Below, in pieces: positions 8,041 through 15,785 of a stretch of DNA of 64,000 nucleotides (position 1 is the stretch's first letter; the number at the start of each line of letters is the position of its first letter). The stretch is from assembly GCA_001899305.1 (NCBI GenBank), contig MKWL01000001.1:794718-858717 (forward strand). Direction: 5' to 3'. Under the pieces are notes generated by a model. That model worked only from the letters and a program-made list of their open reading frames with translations, searched no databases and was not told where the DNA came from. The translations under genes were made by a program, and so were the position numbers. This DNA is from Thiobacillus sp. 0-1251 (GTDB taxonomy: Bacteria > Pseudomonadota > Gammaproteobacteria > Burkholderiales > Thiobacillaceae).

Positions 8041-8595
8041 ATGAATATCCTCCCCGCCACCGCCGAACATGCTGATGCAATCGCAGACTTGCACGCTTCG
8101 AGCTGGAGTATCACATACAACGACGTGCTCAGCCAAGATTACCTACAGAACATTGTTCCTTCTGAGCGTCTGTCGGTGTGGCGAGAGCGATTAATGAATC
8201 CGAGAAAAAATCAATTCGTTTTAGTTGCGGAAGACAATGGTTTTGTTATCGGATTCGCCTGCGTGTTTGTTATGGAACACTTGGAGTGGGGTTCGTATCT
8301 TGAAAACCTTCATGTCCGGCAATCACACCATGGCCGCGGCATTGGTGCCAAGCTGCTTATAGAGGTTGCCACCATATGCGAACAAAAGTGCGCGGGTAAG
8401 GGGTTGTATTTGTCGGTTAACCAAGCCAATCAAAACGCACAGAAATTCTATTTGAAATTGGGCGCAGAAAACGCGCAGGTTTCCGTATGGGACGCGCCCG
8501 ATGGTAGTCATGTGCCAACCTTTCGGTTTGCATGGAAGACCGTCTCTGCTCTTGCAGAACGGGGGCTAACCCATCGTATATGGACCCCCCAATAG
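8041..8595 (+). CDS. GNAT acetyltransferase (cassette-encoded)
   Basis: 184 residues. SYLENLHVRQSHHGRGIGAKLLIEVA (about residues 84-108) carries the GNAT acetyl-CoA loop QxxGRGIG, and NAQKFYLKLGAE is the terminal helix and strand. The ATG sits three bases after the GTTAGCC core, so it is nearly leaderless within the cassette and may depend on an upstream promoter or coupling. Complementary core GGCTAAC lies at 8564-8570, inside the 3' end of the gene. It is not closely related to the paired GNATs at 7020 and 10193. Substrate unknown. Confidence 0.82.
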   Translation: MNILPATAEHADAIADLHASSWSITYNDVLSQDYLQNIVPSERLSVWRERLMNPRKNQFVLVAEDNGFVIGFACVFVMEHLEWGSYLENLHVRQSHHGRGIGAKLLIEVATICEQKCAGKGLYLSVNQANQNAQKFYLKLGAENAQVSVWDAPDGSHVPTFRFAWKTVSALAERGLTHRIWTPQ

Positions 8596-8794
8596 CAAGA
8601 AACCCGATCGATAGTTGTGGCTGGTTTGAATTGCGTGCAGTCGTATATCCGGCATCTTGGGTGGGTTCTGTGTGACCCTTGCCGACATGGAATCTGCTCA
8701 CGGCGCGCCAATCGCTACAAGCGGCAGCTTGGGTGCCGGCAGTGTTACCGGCGTCAGTCCGTGATGAGGCAATCGTTTGAGCCATGATGGACGA
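8596..8794. other. gap between GNAT cassette and IS110 remnant
   Basis: No complete gene is seen. The right part presumably held the missing 3' portion of the IS110 element. A stretch around 8670-8740 encodes a cysteine-rich peptide on the plus strand that vaguely recalls a transposase zinc ribbon, but it is not convincing. Confidence 0.4.
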
Positions 8795-9382
8795 TCAGTC
8801 TCTTCGCAAACACAGAGTGGTGATTTCCTCGACCAGCAGTTTCATCGCGCCGCGGATCAACTCGGGAATGCTGGATGCCGGGTCGGCCAGGACGCGGGCG
8901 ATGGCTTCGACGCCGGTGCGCGAGCCCTGCGGAATGATCAGGCCGAATTCCCGGCAGAAGCCGCGCAGCGCGTTGATGCGGCTGGTGCGGGTGGACATCC
9001 ATAGCGAGCGGGTGCGGTGCATGCCCTGCAGGGCATGCTACTCGACCGACTTGATCCGTACGGGCACGATGTCGGAGGCGCGCAGCGCTTCGAGCAGGAC
9101 CGCCGCGTCGGCGGCATCGGTCTTGTTGCGTTTGACATAGGCCCGGACGTACTTGGCGGGCAGCAGTTTCACATCGATGTCCAGGCCGGACAGATAACGC
9201 GCCCAGTGATGGGCGGAGCCGCAGGCTTCCATGACGACGAGAGAGGCGTCGCGATTGTGGAACCAGCGTTCGAACTGGCTGCGGGTGAGGCGGTGGGTTT
9301 CGATGACTTTCCAGGAAGCATCGGCAACGGCCAGCTGGAAAACGGACTTGGCAAGGTCAACGGCTACGGTAGTAGACTTCAT
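8795..9382 (-). pseudogene. IS110-family transposase remnant (nonsense codon, C-terminus lost)
   Basis: Reading leftwards from 9382 the product starts MKSTTVAVDLAKSVFQLA, the DEDD (RuvC-like) N-terminal domain of IS110/IS1111 transposases, with NKTDAADA further on. An in-frame TAG at 9038-9040 interrupts it after KSVE; the same frame continues with HRTRSLWMSTRTSRINALRGFCREFG to a stop at 8795. About 196 of the usual 340 or so residues remain, so the C-terminal Transposase_20 domain is gone. The element's upstream end is beside an attC site, recalling IS1111-attC elements that target such sites. Inactive. Confidence 0.85.
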
Positions 9383-9474
9383 GTCGGACTCCTTTCGTTG
9401 AGGACATCCGATCCCCATCCCCATGAAGACCAGTGACGCCAACTATGGCAACAAAAAGCGAGGGGAGTCCATCC

Positions 9475-9526
9475 CATCATTCAAGTGGGACGCGCTAAAG
9501 CGCGCCCCTTAATTCAAACGTTGGGC
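9475..9526 (+). other. attC site, left core interrupted next to IS110 remnant
   Basis: GGGACGCGC (9487-9495) pairs with GCGCGCCCC (9500-9508) around a short loop, and ATTCAA stretches flank both arms; the right core is GTTGGGC at 9520-9526. The corresponding left core GCCCAAC is missing where IS110 sequence begins, which suggests the insertion sequence entered this attC. Confidence 0.65.
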
Positions 9527-9537
9527 CCATAAAACCC

Positions 9538-10065
9538 GTGACTCGAAAACTAACCGACATCTTTCATCCCGGCGAGCTCGATGCCCAAAGTCGGTACAAT
9601 TTGCGCACGGCTTGGTCAGACCGGGCGATTGCGGCTGTCGAACACATGTACAAACAAGCCATTGATGATGAAACCGCCTTCTTTGTCGAGGGTCGGCAAT
9701 TCTTCTTCATCGCAACCGCCGATAGCAATGGCAACTGCGATTGCAGCTTCCGGGGTTCAGAGCAAGATGAAACAGGTAAACAACAACTGGCCGTGTTCGT
9801 GGAGAATCCAAAAGTTGTCGTGTTTCCGGACTACAGCGGAAACAAAATGTACAACTCCTTGGGAAACATCCTTGTGAACCCTCACATAGGAATGTTGTTT
9901 CTGGATTTTCCAACGGCTTCACGGTTGCGCATCAACGGCGTGGCGGAGATCATTGAAGACCCGAACACCTATAAACATAAGTGGTCTACCGCAAAGCGGT
10001 ATGTTCGGGTTACGGTGGAGCAAGTATTCTGGAATTGCTCAAAACGGATACCAAAATCGCCATGA
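9538..10065 (+). CDS. pyridoxamine 5'-phosphate oxidase-like flavin-binding split-barrel protein
   Basis: 175 residues from a GTG start 11 bases after an attC right core. The region AFFVEGRQFFFIATADSNGNCDCSFRG (residues about 43-69) and the later VVVFPDYSGNKMYNSLGNIL, GMLFLDFPTASRLRINGVAEI have the FMN-binding split-barrel pattern of PNPOx-like and flavin-nucleotide-binding proteins. Probably an FMN- or F420-type oxidoreductase; the substrate is unknown. It is a single-gene cassette closed by a very regular attC at 10088-10174. Confidence 0.8.
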   Translation: MTRKLTDIFHPGELDAQSRYNLRTAWSDRAIAAVEHMYKQAIDDETAFFVEGRQFFFIATADSNGNCDCSFRGSEQDETGKQQLAVFVENPKVVVFPDYSGNKMYNSLGNILVNPHIGMLFLDFPTASRLRINGVAEIIEDPNTYKHKWSTAKRYVRVTVEQVFWNCSKRIPKSP

Positions 10066-10087
10066 GTCAGTATTTTCGGCACTCGTG

Positions 10088-10174
10088 GCCCAACAACGCC
10101 ATCAGCTCGGACGGTGCAAAGCGGCGCGCCGTCGTCGCCCCGCTTTTCACCGTCGGTTATGGCGAACGTTGGGC
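10088..10174 (+). other. attC site, complete (87 bp)
   Basis: Left core GCCCAAC (10088-10094) and right core GTTGGGC (10168-10174) are exact inverses. Between them AACGCC/GGCGAAC, CGGACGGTG/CACCGTCGG and AAAGCGG/CCGCTTTT pair in order, giving a nearly complete long imperfect hairpin with extrahelical bases, as expected of integron attC folded bottom strands. Confidence 0.88.
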
Positions 10175-10192
10175 GCCAGAACCAAAAACCCC

Positions 10193-10663
10193 ATGAGCAT
10201 TCACATTGCCAGAACTGATACCGAGATTGCTGCTTGCTATCCGGTCATGCGAGAGCTTCGCCCACACGTTGCGGAGGAACAATTTCTTTCCCGGGTCCGA
10301 AGTCAGGAAAGTACGGGCTATCGGCTTGCTTATTTGCTAGGAGCAAATGGTGTGGTTGCCGTCGCCGGATTTCGAGTTGGTGAAAATCTGGCTTGGGGGC
10401 GTTTCCTGTATGTCGATGACCTTGTAACTCTTTCCGGGTATCGTTCAATGGGCTATGGTGCCCTGTTGCTTTCCTGGCTTAAAGAGAAGGCTGGGGAGGA
10501 GGGTTGCGAGCAAATGCACCTTGATTCAGGAATACAAAGAAAAGAGGCACACCGATTCTATGAGCGTGAAGGCATGATCATGGCAAGCCTTCACTTCGTC
10601 GAAAAAATAGCGCCCAACAAGGCGCTCCAGCCGATGCCAAAAAGCGGCGCGGCTGAGCTTTAA
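10193..10663 (+). CDS. GNAT acetyltransferase, cassette copy 2
   Basis: 156 residues. The start ATG is 18 bases after the attC right core; the frame is open further upstream (to 9953) only because it runs through the previous gene and the attC. YRSMGYGALLLSWLKEKAG is the acetyl-CoA-binding loop and HRFYEREGM the C-terminal motif, as in the copy at 7020-7478. The last 17 residues are encoded by the attC itself (stop at 10661-10663), a common property of cassette genes. Substrate unknown. Confidence 0.85.
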   Translation: MSIHIARTDTEIAACYPVMRELRPHVAEEQFLSRVRSQESTGYRLAYLLGANGVVAVAGFRVGENLAWGRFLYVDDLVTLSGYRSMGYGALLLSWLKEKAGEEGCEQMHLDSGIQRKEAHRFYEREGMIMASLHFVEKIAPNKALQPMPKSGAAEL

Positions 10664-10671
10664 CGTTGATC
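10612..10671 (+). other. attC site, complete (60 bp)
   Basis: Left core GCCCAAC (10612-10618); right core GTTGATC (10665-10671), which departs from GTTRRRY at one base. GGCGCTCCAGCC pairs imperfectly with GGCGCGGCTGAGC around an A-rich loop. Length is that of the classical 59-base element. This is the last recognisable attC of the array. Confidence 0.78.
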
Positions 10672-10898
10672 CGCGATCGACCTGTCAAAAACCCGTAGCG
10701 GACGTATTCGCCGCGCTGGGCGTAAGACCGCTTCGGCCGGACAAGAGACGGTCTGGTCCAAGCCCTTGTATTAGCGGACCCTCCAGCGTATCGTTAAATT
10801 TATTTAAATATATCGAATAATTTAACGATTAAAAATGAGGCCGCATTGTCGAAGAATTCGATCATTCTGACGAGCGGCGCCGTACGAGCCCTGGTTTC
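10672..10898. promoter_or_regulatory. non-coding stretch with 10-bp inverted repeat at 10790-10829
   Basis: No gene is seen. ATCGTTAAAT (10790-10799) and ATTTAACGAT (10820-10829) are perfect inverses 20 bases apart, in a very AT-rich context unlike the flanks. This could be an operator or the end of a lost element. Confidence 0.4.
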
Positions 10899-11261
10899 TC
10901 ACCCTCTTTCCAAGTCCGAGGGCATGGCTCTATGGTTGCTTGCGGCGAACATGCCGGCGTCCGGCATGCTGGTATACCGACCACACTCCGCGAACTTTAG
11001 AAGATGCTCATGTATTGATGACGCTTCATACCCAAGTAGCCGAAGCGCTTGATACTTGGGGCAGACAAGCCGCCAAGTCAAAAAATCTTCAAACGAGCCA
11101 CATTCGCGCGCCATCGAGTAGAAAGTGCCAAGCGCTGGTTTGCCATATGGATGAGGCTTGGTCCACGCATTGCGTTTTGACGCGCCAGCGAAGAGCGCGA
11201 GCCAACGCTGCCTATGGGTCTGTGCAAATATCTCGTTAAGTGCGCGATGGGCGACGATCAT
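10899..11261 (-). CDS. hypothetical protein (doubtful)
   Basis: A 120-residue frame with reasonable composition (for example CPKYQALRLLGYEASSIHEH) and no recognised family. It is on the opposite strand to the cassettes, there is no clear SD, and the ATG at 11261 is the only candidate start. It may be the remnant of a longer gene. Two overlapping plus-strand frames look like shadows. Kept with low confidence because no other gene explains the interval. Confidence 0.3.
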   Translation of the reverse strand: MIVAHRALNEIFAQTHRQRWLALFAGASKRNAWTKPHPYGKPALGTFYSMARECGSFEDFLTWRLVCPKYQALRLLGYEASSIHEHLLKFAECGRYTSMPDAGMFAASNHRAMPSDLERG

Positions 11262-11585
11262 CTTATTATCGTATGCTTGCGATTCGGAGTTTTGTTGGTA
11301 GGGGGCAACGGTGGGTCACCTGGGTCCCCAAATTGATTCCGGCCCGAGCGATGAAGGAGGCGAGAGGTCTTGAGGCTCATCGCGACGTTACTTTCAGAGG
11401 CCGGTCAAAATCACCGGCCTTGCGCGGCTTTTCGCGCAAAGTCCGGTGGGATTGCAAGGTTGGGTGTCATGGCTAACACTCTTTTCAGCTGCCACAATTC
11501 GATCTGCATCATAGGGGCCGCTGCAACCCAAAGCAGTGCAATCTTTCAATTCTATTTTTCTAGGCGGTCATTCCAATGACCGCGG
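11262..11585. repeat. non-coding interval with three hairpins
   Basis: No gene is supported. GGCCGGT/ACCGGCC (11399-11419) is followed directly by TTGCGCG/CGCGCAA (11420-11439) with loops of 6-7 bases, and GCGGTCATT/AATGACCGC (11564-11583) is a near-perfect palindrome lying just behind the integrase stop on the minus strand. None has a convincing T-tract in the minus direction, so their role is open. Confidence 0.5.
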
Positions 11586-12677
11586 CTACCCCATCTTCTT
11601 CGCCAAATCCTCTGCCCGCAGGTGGGTGTAGCGCTTGAGCATCTGAAGGGTCTTGTGGCCAGTGATGCTGGCAACCTCCATGCTGTCGAACACGCCTTTC
11701 TCGAACAGGCGTGAGGTGGCTTCGTGGCGCAAGTCATGGAAGCGCAGATCCGACAGAAAACCGTCTGCATGCTGGTCTAAATCCACCAGGCTGTATTCCG
11801 AGGGGATCCGGTGCCACTTTCCCTTATCCTTCAGGTGTTGAACTTGCGCGCGGGTTTTCGCTCTCGTCCATGACTTGTTGAACGAGTCGGCAGCTTTCCA
11901 CCAATAGAACACGCGCCCATCAATCGAGCGGGGAAGGGCTTTCATCCCCTCCAGGACTTCTATCGCAGCACTGGACAGCGGAACGGCACGGAATGCATCA
12001 TTGTTTTTGGTGCCGCGTTCGTTGATCCCGCGAACAATCATTACTCGCTTTTTCAGATCAACATCAACCCACTTAACGGACAGTAGTTCGCCTAGTCGTG
12101 CGGCGGTTTCAATCGCAAACCGAATGAGCGCCTGCATGTGCGGCCCGCATTTGGCTAGCAGTCGTTCGAGTTCATCGCCTTCAAGTCTGCGCTCTCGCGC
12201 CTTCCCCGGCGCCGGCCGGCTGACCAGCTTGCAGGGGTTGGCCTGAATGACTACCCCCCATTCTCGTGCGCCTAAATCGAGCAGGCGCGACAGCAGATTG
12301 ATTTCCTTGCGGATGGTCGAGGCGGACAGCCCGGCCTTGATGCGGCCATCCCGGAACGTTGCAACCAGGGGCGGCGTGATGGCGGCAACTGCATATTGGC
12401 CTAAAGCGTCATCCAGGACGCCGAGCGCATGGCCAAAGTGTTTGCCGCGCTTCGACGGCAACACCTCGACCCGGTAGCGCTCAATCAAGTCGTGGACGGT
12501 TGTTCTTTCGCTTTCCTGCCGGGGAATGAAAGTTCCGGTTGCCATCTCTCTTTCGATTGCTGTCGCCCAGGCTTCCGCGTCCTTCCGGTGAGTGAAGGTT
12601 TTGGTTTGGGTGGGGAATCCTTTCTTGCGAATCTGGACGTGCCACTGGTATTCACCCTTCTTGCGGAATGTCGCCAC
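11586..12677 (-). CDS. tyrosine recombinase / site-specific integrase of the island
   Basis: About 363 residues from a GTG at 12677 (an ATG 15 codons upstream, 12722, is possible). The N-terminal AP2-like/SAM-like part (FRKKGEYQWHVQIRKKGF, then the core-binding domain) is followed by a catalytic domain with Arg in ARLGELL (about residue 215 of the frame), HDLRH and GHKTLQMLKRYTH, giving the R-H-x-x-R-H-Y set. It lies 93 bases from a tRNA-Thr 3' fragment, the usual position of an integrase that uses that tRNA as attachment site. It lacks the IntI-specific context and is a phage/ICE-type integrase. A run of ten G lies just before the GTG. Confidence 0.9.
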   Translation of the reverse strand: MATFRKKGEYQWHVQIRKKGFPTQTKTFTHRKDAEAWATAIEREMATGTFIPRQESERTTVHDLIERYRVEVLPSKRGKHFGHALGVLDDALGQYAVAAITPPLVATFRDGRIKAGLSASTIRKEINLLSRLLDLGAREWGVVIQANPCKLVSRPAPGKARERRLEGDELERLLAKCGPHMQALIRFAIETAARLGELLSVKWVDVDLKKRVMIVRGINERGTKNNDAFRAVPLSSAAIEVLEGMKALPRSIDGRVFYWWKAADSFNKSWTRAKTRAQVQHLKDKGKWHRIPSEYSLVDLDQHADGFLSDLRFHDLRHEATSRLFEKGVFDSMEVASITGHKTLQMLKRYTHLRAEDLAKKMG

Positions 12678-12769
12678 AGTCCCCCCCCCCGTGCTGTGCC
12701 AGAATTGTGCCAGTATATCCATACCAAAATGTTACATCAAGCTATATCGTTATTTCAGCTTGATTTATT

Positions 12770-12819
12770 ACCGCCTTGTAAGCGGTAGGTCGTCAGTTCG
12801 AATCCGACAAGCGGCACCA
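12770..12819 (+). repeat. tRNA-Thr(UGU) 3' fragment, probable att site and island boundary
   Basis: The sequence holds an anticodon stem-loop ACCGC-CTTGTAA-GCGGT (anticodon TGT), variable loop, T-arm with TTCGAAT, the acceptor strand AAGCGGC and ACCA, but no 5' half: upstream is unrelated AT-rich DNA. This is what remains at one end when an element integrates into a tRNA gene and restores the intact gene at its other end. The T stem shows one A-C mismatch, consistent with a copy no longer under selection. The intact tRNA-Thr should lie left of the window. Confidence 0.82.
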
Positions 12820-12823
12820 CATG

Positions 12824-12864
12824 ACACGTTAAAAGACCCGCCGAGCGCGGGTCTTTTGACGTGT
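12824..12864 (+). terminator. strong terminator hairpin after the tRNA-Thr fragment
   Basis: ACACGTTAAAAGACCCGC pairs with GCGGGTCTTTTGACGTGT with one mismatch. The stem with its A/T tracts can terminate in both directions: the old tRNA-Thr transcript (plus) and pilR (minus). Confidence 0.75.
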
Positions 12865-12885
12865 ACCGAGATGGCTCGACATACC

Positions 12886-14208
12886 CTATTCGATTCCCAG
12901 CCGTTCGAGCCGGTAGCGCAGGCTGCGGAAGGTGACGCCGAGCAGGCGGGCAGCGGCAGTCTTGTTGTAGCGCGTCTGTTCCAGTGCTTCGAGGATGGCG
13001 GTGCGTTCCATCTGGTCGAGATAGTCCTGCAGAGGATATTTGCTGCCGGGCGCGGCGCCGGCAGCTGGCAGGGCAGGCACCAGGTTGAGGTCGGCGGCGT
13101 TGATATGCCGACCTTCGCATAGCGCCAGCGCCCGCTCCAGCGTGTTTTCCAGCTCACGCACATTGCCGGGGAAAGCATAGGCGCAGAGCGCCTTTTCCGC
13201 ATCGCGATCCAGTTCGACGTCGGCTCCCCCCAGTTTGTCGAGCAGAAAACGCGCCATTTCCGGGATATCCTTGGCGCGGTCGCGCAAGCTCGGCATGACG
13301 AGATCGATCACATTCAACCGGTAATACAGATCCTGGCGAAAGCGGCCCGTTTCCACGAGCGCGGATAAATCCTGGTGCGTGGCACTCACGATGCGTACAT
13401 CAATGGGCTCTTCGGCCGTGGCGCCGACCTTGCGTACCTTTTTTTCCTGCAGCACGCGCAACAGCTTCACCTGCATCGACAACGGCAGGTCGGCCACCTC
13501 GTCGAGAAACAGGGTGCCGCCGTTGGCTGCCTGAAAGAAACCGTCACGGTCGGCGTCGGCTCCCGTGAACGCGCCTTTTCGATAGCCGAAAAATTCGCTT
13601 TCCATCAGCGTTTCGGGAATTGCGCCGCAGTTGACTGCAACGAAGGACTTGCCGGAGCGGTTGCCGAGACGATGGATCAGGCGTGCCGCGAGTTCCTTGC
13701 CGCTGCCCGATTCACCCGCAATATGTACTGGCGCCTGGGTCCGTGCGAGTTTGGCAATGCGTGCACGGATGTCCTGCATGACGGACGATTGACCGATCAG
13801 CTCGCGCGTTGGGTCATCAACCTGCGCGGATTCGGGAATCGTCAGCGCGGATTTGACCAGCGTACGGAGCTGGTCGAGCGCCACCGGTTTGGCCAGATAA
13901 TCGAATGCGCCCGCTTTCAGCGCGGCGACGGCGTTGCCAGCATTGCCGTAGGCAGTGATGACGGCCACCGGAACCGGCAAGGCCAGTGCGCTGGCACAGG
14001 CAATCACGTCCAGCCCTTCGCCGTCGGTCAGTCGCATATCGGTCAGGCAGAGATCGTAATGTGTCTGCCGCAGCCGGGCCTGCGCCTCGGCGACGCTGAC
14101 AGCGCGGTCGGTTTCCAGTCCCATCTTGACCAGGGTCAGCTCCATCAGATCGAGCAGATCGGGTTCGTCGTCAACCAGCAGGATGCGCGGGGAGGTCGCC
14201 ATGGTCAC
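12886..14208 (-). CDS. pilR: PilR-type sigma-54-dependent response regulator
   Basis: 440 residues. An N-terminal receiver domain (ILLVDDEPD, phospho-Asp in CLTDMRL, about residues 8-125) precedes an AAA+ sigma-54 activator domain with Walker A GESGSGKE, the GAFTGA loop that contacts sigma-54 and FLDEVADLP, then a Fis-type HTH at the C-terminus. It overlaps the kinase gene at 14205 by ATGA. The kinase partner is PilS-like, so the pair probably controls type IV pilin transcription; control of the sigma-54 sites upstream of the PEP-CTERM genes is possible but not shown. NtrC is the main alternative. Confidence 0.85.
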   Translation of the reverse strand: MTMATSPRILLVDDEPDLLDLMELTLVKMGLETDRAVSVAEAQARLRQTHYDLCLTDMRLTDGEGLDVIACASALALPVPVAVITAYGNAGNAVAALKAGAFDYLAKPVALDQLRTLVKSALTIPESAQVDDPTRELIGQSSVMQDIRARIAKLARTQAPVHIAGESGSGKELAARLIHRLGNRSGKSFVAVNCGAIPETLMESEFFGYRKGAFTGADADRDGFFQAANGGTLFLDEVADLPLSMQVKLLRVLQEKKVRKVGATAEEPIDVRIVSATHQDLSALVETGRFRQDLYYRLNVIDLVMPSLRDRAKDIPEMARFLLDKLGGADVELDRDAEKALCAYAFPGNVRELENTLERALALCEGRHINAADLNLVPALPAAGAAPGSKYPLQDYLDQMERTAILEALEQTRYNKTAAARLLGVTFRSLRYRLERLGIE

Positions 14209-15785
14209 TCGCCTCCGCGCAGGACGAGGCGAAAACGCGCGCCGTCACTGCCGGGAACATAGCTCAGCACCGCATGGTTGGCTTCGGCCAGTTCGCGCGC
14301 CAGGAACAGGCCCAATCCGGTCCCCTGCGCATCCGTGGTGAAGAAAGGCTCGAAAAGCTTGTCCTGGTGTTCCGGAGCGACTCCTGGTCCGTCATCCACG
14401 ATCTCGAGCTGCATGTTGCTGCCCTGCATCTGTGCGTTGATGCGAATGCTGCCTGCCTGCTTGCGGCTGAAACGCCAGGCGTTGCGCATGAGATTCCACA
14501 CGATCTGGCGTAGATGGTCGGGGTCGAACTGGAAATGCAGGCTGTCGGGCATGTCGACTATGACGGCGTCTGCTGGGATTTCTTCAGTCTGACGCAGTTC
14601 GTCGACCAATAGGCCAAGCGCCGCAGTGTCGAAGCCGGCCGGGTGAAGCCGGTCGCGCCGGTTGAGCGTCAGCACTTCTTCCACCAGACGATCGAGCCGG
14701 CGTGCATTGTTCTCGATGATCCCGGTCAAACGGATCTGGGTGGTATCGTGCGTTTCCTCGCTCAACAGTTGCGCGGCATGGCTGATGGCCGACAGCGGGT
14801 TGCGGATCTCGTGCGCGATGTTGGCGGTGAGCCGGCCCAGCGCAGCCAGCTTGAGCCGCTGGGCGGCCTGTTCGGCCTGGCTTTGATCTTCCAGCACCAG
14901 CACGCGGCTGTCGTCCGGTATTGCCAGCGGGATGCAGCGCACCCGCAACTGCGCGGCCGCGGTGTGCAGGGTCAGCGTTGTGCCGGGCTGCATCTGCTGC
15001 GACATACGCGCCAGTTCGGGCGAGCAGTCTTCCAGACGGGTGACGCCCGGGATCACTGCTGCCGGGATGCCGAGCAGTGCCAATGCGCGCGGACTGGCGT
15101 GTCGCACGATACCGTCGCCGCGTATGGCCAATAGCCCGTCAGGCGAGTTTTCAATGGCCAGGGCATTGATGCGGTTCAGCAGAGCCAGTTCGCTCGCCTG
15201 CTGTTGCGCCAGTCTTTCCGAACGTAGCGCGCGCAGGGTCAGTGCATGCGCCAGCAAGCCGATCGCGAAATATCCTGCGCATAGCAAACCGACCTGGAAA
15301 AAACTGTCCATCCCCTGGTTGCCACCCAGAATGCTGAAGCCATGCTGGAGCAGAACGGCGATCGATGCCATGGCGGCATAGAGCAGGGTCAGGCGTCCGC
15401 TCCCGACCAGGCCGCCGGAAGCGATGGAAATCGCCAGCAACAAACCCAATCCGCCGGCCAATTGCTCGCTGGTCGACATCATCAGCATGAACAGCACGAT
15501 ATCGGCCGTGATGTGGGCGGTGAGCTGGATCTGGAATCCCGGCCAGCGTGCGCGGATACCCAGCACGAACAATGCCGCGATCATCAGATAGGCGAAGGCA
15601 TAGCTCTGAAAGCGCCCGTTTGCACTCTGGCGGAACAGATCCGACGTGCTGAACAACAGGCCGCTGAACACCAGTGCGGCGGCCAGCGTCAGGCGATACA
15701 AATTGAAGTAATCGAGACTGCGCCAATGGGACGCGAAATAGCCCGGCGTGGTCGGGCGCGGCATCGACGTTGCCGCTGCGTTCAT
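14205..15785 (-). CDS. pilS: PilS-type sensor histidine kinase
   Basis: About 526 residues from ATG 15785, which overlaps the upstream stop (ATGA). Six hydrophobic segments occupy roughly residues 25-190, as in PilS. A PAS-like region (ENSPDGLLAIRGDGIV) follows, then the HisKA motif ANIAHEIRNPLSAISHA with the phosphorylated His, and HATPase motifs with DDGPGVAPEHQDKLFEPFFTT and GTGLGLFLA. It is the partner of the PilR-like regulator. The N-terminal membrane domain in PilS is known to sense pilin in the membrane. Confidence 0.85.
   Translation of the reverse strand: MNAAATSMPRPTTPGYFASHWRSLDYFNLYRLTLAAALVFSGLLFSTSDLFRQSANGRFQSYAFAYLMIAALFVLGIRARWPGFQIQLTAHITADIVLFMLMMSTSEQLAGGLGLLLAISIASGGLVGSGRLTLLYAAMASIAVLLQHGFSILGGNQGMDSFFQVGLLCAGYFAIGLLAHALTLRALRSERLAQQQASELALLNRINALAIENSPDGLLAIRGDGIVRHASPRALALLGIPAAVIPGVTRLEDCSPELARMSQQMQPGTTLTLHTAAAQLRVRCIPLAIPDDSRVLVLEDQSQAEQAAQRLKLAALGRLTANIAHEIRNPLSAISHAAQLLSEETHDTTQIRLTGIIENNARRLDRLVEEVLTLNRRDRLHPAGFDTAALGLLVDELRQTEEIPADAVIVDMPDSLHFQFDPDHLRQIVWNLMRNAWRFSRKQAGSIRINAQMQGSNMQLEIVDDGPGVAPEHQDKLFEPFFTTDAQGTGLGLFLARELAEANHAVLSYVPGSDGARFRLVLRGGE

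Noticed and set aside
8640-8760. Zinc-ribbon-like transposase fragment
   Set aside because: Only a short cysteine-containing peptide; no match good enough to name an element.
9953-10192. N-terminal extension of the second GNAT to 9953
   Set aside because: The stretch overlaps the flavoprotein gene in another frame and runs through an attC; the GNAT fold begins at 10193 exactly as in its paralogue.
11240-11476. Small plus-strand frames around 11.0-11.5 kb
   Set aside because: No SD, no family, and composition consistent with chance frames around hairpins.
11586-12677. Integron integrase IntI
   Set aside because: The recombinase lacks the IntI arrangement, has an N-terminal arm domain of phage/ICE integrases and is beside a tRNA att site, not an attI.
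12886-15785. PrsK/PrsR regulators of PEP-CTERM genes
   Set aside because: The kinase has the six-helix PilS-type N-terminus and no PrsK-like features, so PilSR is the better call.
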